The notes below the pieces were generated by a model. That model was not told the DNA's origin, made no database searches, and worked only from the letters and a program-made list of their open reading frames with translations. A program made the position numbers and the translations under genes. Positions 22,818 to 26,709 of a DNA stretch of 26,709 nucleotides are shown one piece after another (the stretch's first letter is position 1; the number at the start of each line of letters is the position of its first letter). The stretch comes from Bacteroidales bacterium (lineage in GTDB: Bacteria > Bacteroidota > Bacteroidia > Bacteroidales > UBA10428): NCBI GenBank assembly GCA_030626465.1, contig DAOUOU010000008.1, forward strand, positions 1 through 26,709. Direction: 5' to 3'.

Positions 22818-25800
22818 ATGCATTTTTCACTGCTAGGCAAATTAAACGTCAGAAAACAAAAAGCAGGACTATCTTTTCTTCTGTTTTCATCATCTTTTCT
22901 GCTTGGAATTTTCCTGAGCACTTTTGATATTGGTGCACACTCCATTTTTTTTAAACATTGGGGGCGGGGAGATCTTCCACTTGCCTTTATATTTTCAGGC
23001 GTACTTGGTATTGTATTCTTCTATATCTATTCATTGGCATACAAACGTATCTCTGTCAAACTGTTTTATTTCATTAACCTCACAATAATCCTGCTTGCAA
23101 CGACCATCTACTTTGCCTATTTTCTTTATGATAATTCAAAACAGGTAGCATTTTTCAGCATAGTAATCATGTTCCCTGTTAACTTGCTTGCACTGCTTAA
23201 TTTCTGGAGGTACCATAGGAAATTATTGTTTCCGCATCAAAATCGTCAGATACTTCCTCTTTCAGAATTAGGGTTCATGCTTGGAATGGTTGCAGGAGGT
23301 TTTTTTGTTGTAGCGGCCCTTTATTTTTTCAATTTAGGTTATTTCATAATTCCGGTTATTTCAATAATCTCGCTGGCAATTCTTTATTTTCTTCAATTTC
23401 CTGTTAATTTAACTCATCGGATCAATCAGCATTTCCAGCACAAAAAAGACCAGTTTGTACCTGTTCGATCATTGTTTATTGTTTTATCAACAAAATATAC
23501 TCGCAATCTTTTCTTTTTTGCTTTATTATCTTCCATATTGTGTTTCTTCCTTCATTTTGGTTTTATAAGCCTGACGCAGATCAGATTCGCAGAGGTTGAA
23601 AAATTTGCTATGGTTTATGGGGTTTTCATTGCTTTTATGTTCATGCTTATTCTGATTATTGATCGATTTTTAATCCGTGGGATATTATATTCCTATGATT
23701 CTCCTTACAGCATGGTGTTAATTCCTGTGGGACTTGCAATATTCTTTGTTGTAACAATTTTATTCTATTTTGTTCTGCGTAAATGGGTTGGAGGAGATGA
23801 AATTATTCCAATATTTATTATTCTTCTGGGAGCAAACAAAGGTATTTATGAAGCAAGTAAGCAGGTTATTCAAATTCCGTCTTTTAAAACACTTTACCGA
23901 ACACTGGACATTCGCTTATTACAAGTAATTACACCAAGAATTGAAGGAACGGTTGTTATGCTGGGAATGATTGTTGCGGGCTTGATAATATACGGATTAT
24001 CAAATTTCAGGCTCTTTATAGTATATAGCATCTTTTTAGCTTCCTTAATACTGGCACCATTGTGGTTTTTCTTTGCAGTCCGATTGATCAGAACATACAA
24101 AAAAGCCCTCCAGGATACCTATCGTAAATTGCGAATTAGTCGTTCTGAGGAGCACAAAGATGAGTCATACAATAAAAAGATCAGAAAAATCCTGGTAGGG
24201 GACGATCCGGTGAAAGTGATTAATGCCATGCGAATATCTTCAAGGATTGAACCTCTGGCTTACGAAAAAAGCCTTCAGCGGATGCTCGCAAATCCTCAAC
24301 CTGTTATTCAAAATTATGTTCTGAAATGTATCGAAGAGGAATCTTTACTACAGCTTCTTCCTGATCTGAAAGAAACTCACCCAACCTCTTCAGATTCTGC
24401 AGATTTACTTAAAAAAATAATTAAGAATTTCCAAGAGCGGGTAAAAATACTTTCGAGAGGCATTGACCTGGAAGAACTTGTCAATAGCCGTGATGTGAGA
24501 GACAGGATACTTGCTGCAGAAATAATTGGTGCCCGTAAGGATATAACTTACACTTCTTCTCTTATAAATCTAACCCGAGAGTTTGAACCAGATGTAAAGA
24601 TCGCTGCAGTCAAAGCTATGGCAAGAATGTGTAATGTAGATCATAGCTATATCCTGATTGAGTTCCTGAACTCTCCTGAATATCATGCCTACGCTTTTGA
24701 AGCGCTTGTTGAGATTGGTAACCCGGCACTGGAATATCTGGAGCGTCTTTTTCTAAATCCAAATACAGATGACAATATACTTACCAGGGTCATTCGGATT
24801 TATGGAAAGGTAGGTACTGATAAAGCTGTTGAATTTTTATTGAATAAACTTGAGAATCAAAGCAGGAGAGTTACACTTGCAACAATATCTGCTTTGCACG
24901 AAGCTAATTTCCAGGCCAGTTCGCTCAATGTCCATAAAATACTGAATATTGTTGTACGTACTATTAATGTTTTAGGCTGGAACTACCTGATCTACACATC
25001 ACTATCAAATCAGGAAAAATATGCAAATCTTAAAATAGCTTTTTCTGAAGAGATTGAAATGGGATATAATTTACTCTTTGACCTGCTTTCATTAGCCTAT
25101 AATGCACACACGATAAAAGAAATAAAAGAGCTGTTTGAAAGAGGATCCAGGGCAGATATCAGTCATGCAATCGAGTTGCTTGATCATTTTGTGTATGAGG
25201 ACATTAAACCTGTCTTATTCCCTGTGATTGAAAATATCTCTCCTTATGAGAGAGTAAAAAGATTACAATATTACTTTCCGATTGAAAGTGTAAGCGAAAT
25301 GGAAATGATTTCATTAATTCTGACACGTGACTATAACCTACTTTCCATATATCCACGAGTATGTGCAATGGAGGTGGCATTAGAAAAACCTGATTTTGAA
25401 GTTAATGAAGAGTTAATAGCCAACATGTTTCATCCAAATCGACTGCTGAGAGAGGTGGCTGCAATGGTTGTTTACAAGAAGGATCCCGGATTATTCAGAA
25501 ATGCATTACAAAGACTTGATGAAGATGTTCAGTTTGAGTTGAGGGAAACTCTCACAAGTATAGAGAAAGGTGATAAGATGTTGTTAGTTGAGAAATTCAA
25601 CATTTTAAGAAATACAGATAAATTCTCCGATCTCACAGAAAATACCCTGATTGAATTAACCCAGGTTTTACAAGAAAATAAAATAGCTTCCGGACAAGTA
25701 ATTGATCTCAAAACTTATGCTGATGATTTTGCTCTCTTTTTATTAATTAATGGCGAAATTAAATATGAGAATGGTTATACAACTTCATGTACCGAAGAGG

Positions 25801-25979
25801 CACCTGAATTATTGTATTCAAGAATATTGATAAACTCCGGGATAACCAGGATAGAGTTTATGAAAGACAGTACGATTTTAGCAATCGATGATCATACCAT
25901 AGAAACTCTTTTATTTGATTATACAGAAATGGCAAGTTGTGTATTAAGTTGTATCGAACAAGTTAAGCTTGCCAGTTAG
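22818..25979 (+). CDS. ADP/ATP-carrier-like membrane protein fused to HEAT repeats and a degenerate CNMP-binding domain
   Basis: 1053 residues in three parts. Residues ~15-430 are a polytopic membrane domain of about 12 helices resembling the bacterial/plastid ATP:ADP antiporter (Tlc/Npt) fold within the MFS superfamily: SSSFLLGIFLSTFDIGAHSI, FKHWGRGDLPLAFIFSG, ILLGANKGIYEASKQ. Residues ~455-910 are helical repeats of HEAT type (RILAAEIIGARKD, VKIAAVKAMARM, YHAYAFEALVEIGNPALEYL, RRVTLATISALHEANF). Residues ~930-1047 align to a cyclic-nucleotide-binding beta-roll (LTENTLIELTQVL, FALFLLINGEI, STILAIDDHTIETLL) but lack the phosphate-binding G-E...R-A cassette, so ligand binding is doubtful. Transport of nucleotides is inference: similar fusions occur in free-living bacteria, where ATP import makes little sense and a sensory role is possible. 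A TIR-like gene follows after 8 bp, so they are almost certainly one operon. Confidence 0.82.
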   Translation: MHFSLLGKLNVRKQKAGLSFLLFSSSFLLGIFLSTFDIGAHSIFFKHWGRGDLPLAFIFSGVLGIVFFYIYSLAYKRISVKLFYFINLTIILLATTIYFAYFLYDNSKQVAFFSIVIMFPVNLLALLNFWRYHRKLLFPHQNRQILPLSELGFMLGMVAGGFFVVAALYFFNLGYFIIPVISIISLAILYFLQFPVNLTHRINQHFQHKKDQFVPVRSLFIVLSTKYTRNLFFFALLSSILCFFLHFGFISLTQIRFAEVEKFAMVYGVFIAFMFMLILIIDRFLIRGILYSYDSPYSMVLIPVGLAIFFVVTILFYFVLRKWVGGDEIIPIFIILLGANKGIYEASKQVIQIPSFKTLYRTLDIRLLQVITPRIEGTVVMLGMIVAGLIIYGLSNFRLFIVYSIFLASLILAPLWFFFAVRLIRTYKKALQDTYRKLRISRSEEHKDESYNKKIRKILVGDDPVKVINAMRISSRIEPLAYEKSLQRMLANPQPVIQNYVLKCIEEESLLQLLPDLKETHPTSSDSADLLKKIIKNFQERVKILSRGIDLEELVNSRDVRDRILAAEIIGARKDITYTSSLINLTREFEPDVKIAAVKAMARMCNVDHSYILIEFLNSPEYHAYAFEALVEIGNPALEYLERLFLNPNTDDNILTRVIRIYGKVGTDKAVEFLLNKLENQSRRVTLATISALHEANFQASSLNVHKILNIVVRTINVLGWNYLIYTSLSNQEKYANLKIAFSEEIEMGYNLLFDLLSLAYNAHTIKEIKELFERGSRADISHAIELLDHFVYEDIKPVLFPVIENISPYERVKRLQYYFPIESVSEMEMISLILTRDYNLLSIYPRVCAMEVALEKPDFEVNEELIANMFHPNRLLREVAAMVVYKKDPGLFRNALQRLDEDVQFELRETLTSIEKGDKMLLVEKFNILRNTDKFSDLTENTLIELTQVLQENKIASGQVIDLKTYADDFALFLLINGEIKYENGYTTSCTEEAPELLYSRILINSGITRIEFMKDSTILAIDDHTIETLLFDYTEMASCVLSCIEQVKLAS

Positions 25980-25987
25980 TAATTATT

Positions 25988-26709
25988 ATGAGTAAAAAGA
26001 ATGACATATACATTACTTATCCTTATAGTCTTGTGAAGTCGGATGAGAGTCTAAAGAATTTGATAGATACCTTTACGGATAATCTTCAAACCATTCTTAC
26101 CCGAATTCTTGGCAGTGAGGTAAGTATTGTAAGGAAGGGAAAAGATTTTAGCGATGGAGACTATAGCAATTTACTTTCTTCATCTTCACTGTTTATATTT
26201 TTTACTCATCCTATCTTTGACGTGGATGCTGATTACAAGGAAGAACTCCAGGCTATGTGTGACAATGCCGGCCTTGAACAGATAGATATAATACATGGAT
26301 TCAACAAGATTTTTAAAATCTGTCTTGAAACGCCGAAGAATCAATTAAAACCTGGTTGTCTGGAGCAACTTTTATCTTATAATTTTTTTGAGAAGAATAT
26401 ATACAACCGTAAAATAAGCAGCCTGGATTTTACTTCGGAAGATAAAAGCGGAACGATTTATAGTAAACTTCTTGATCTTGCATATGATATTTCGGGAAGT
26501 ATAAAGAATATTAATAAACCTGCCAGCAATGAAGAAGATGAAGTTCGTTACATTTATCTCGGACTTACAACACATGATCAACAGCATTCACGGGATGAAA
26601 TAAGACGTGAATTACAACATAATGGATTCAACGTGTTACCAAGGATTGATATGCCAGCAACAAGCGATGAGTTCAAAAAGGTAATGATGGCCAATCTGAA
26701 AAAAGCAGA
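25988..26709 (+). CDS. Protein with two TIR-like modules, 3' end outside the window
   Basis: Open from ATG 25988 to the window edge without a stop (240 codons seen). Residues ~5-95 look like a TIR-type domain: DIYITYPYS as first strand, SSSLFIFFTHPIF as the 'i..s...i.v.S' strand, then DYKEELQAM, where the Glu matches the position of the catalytic Glu of NAD-cleaving TIRs (alignment by eye). A linker of ~90 residues follows. From residue ~187 a second module begins: YIYLGLTTHDQQHSRDEIRRELQHNGFNVLP...MPATSDEFKKVMMANLKK. This matches the start of DUF4062/TIR-like domains of STAND-type proteins ('YLA.t..D....R..i...L...G..VlP'). What follows (often NTPase, WD40 or TPR repeats) cannot be seen. Translationally linked to the carrier-HEAT-CNMP gene. 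The TIR reading is probable, not certain. Confidence 0.62.
   Translation, partial: MSKKNDIYITYPYSLVKSDESLKNLIDTFTDNLQTILTRILGSEVSIVRKGKDFSDGDYSNLLSSSSLFIFFTHPIFDVDADYKEELQAMCDNAGLEQIDIIHGFNKIFKICLETPKNQLKPGCLEQLLSYNFFEKNIYNRKISSLDFTSEDKSGTIYSKLLDLAYDISGSIKNINKPASNEEDEVRYIYLGLTTHDQQHSRDEIRRELQHNGFNVLPRIDMPATSDEFKKVMMANLKKA

Overview
The window looks like chromosomal DNA from a member of the Bacteroidota, probably an environmental Bacteroidales/Marinilabiliales-type organism (the lineage below phylum is inference). Reasons: good matches to the Bacteroidota -7 promoter element TAnnTTTG lie just upstream of lysS, parE, aroA and recJ; Shine-Dalgarno sites are weak; outer-membrane beta-barrel proteins are abundant; a DUF4982-type GH2 glycosidase is present; LysS carries a C-terminal extension; and base composition is AT-rich. 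I saw no rRNA, tRNA, insertion sequence, CRISPR array or prophage.

Layout. (1) 1-2498: 3' part of a GH2 beta-galactosidase-like enzyme. (2) 2717-7505: a cell-envelope block with a DUF481 barrel, a PorV/PorQ-like barrel, a helix-hairpin-helix protein with a large barrel (overlapping its upstream neighbour), and a convergent OmpW/PorT-like barrel. (3) 7634-11592: a HIT-family hydrolase, then on the minus strand the lipoate genes lipA-lipB followed by recJ. (4) 11886-18688: lysS, then parE-parC (topoisomerase IV). Between lysS and parE lie a GC-rich structured element and a stand-alone intrinsic terminator. (5) 18974-22187: aroA-aroC-aroK, the last three common shikimate-pathway activities. AroA is not of the usual Bacteroidota type, AroC lacks the GESHG active-site motif and carries an extra segment of about 60 residues, and aroA and aroK both appear to start with TTG. 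(6) 22226-22602 minus: a broken queuosine-precursor transporter (YhhQ/VUT family) with its middle deleted. (7) 22818-26709: a 1053-residue ADP/ATP-carrier-like membrane protein fused to HEAT repeats and a degenerate cyclic-nucleotide-binding-like domain, followed 8 bp later by a protein with two TIR-like modules that runs off the window.

Most promising for new biology are the last pair (nucleotide-carrier/HEAT/CNMP fusion plus tandem TIR-like protein, a possible signalling or defence operon) and the aro cluster with its catalytically altered chorismate synthase. The rest is mostly housekeeping DNA metabolism, cofactor synthesis and envelope genes. All assignments rest on reading the translated sequence; no database search was possible.
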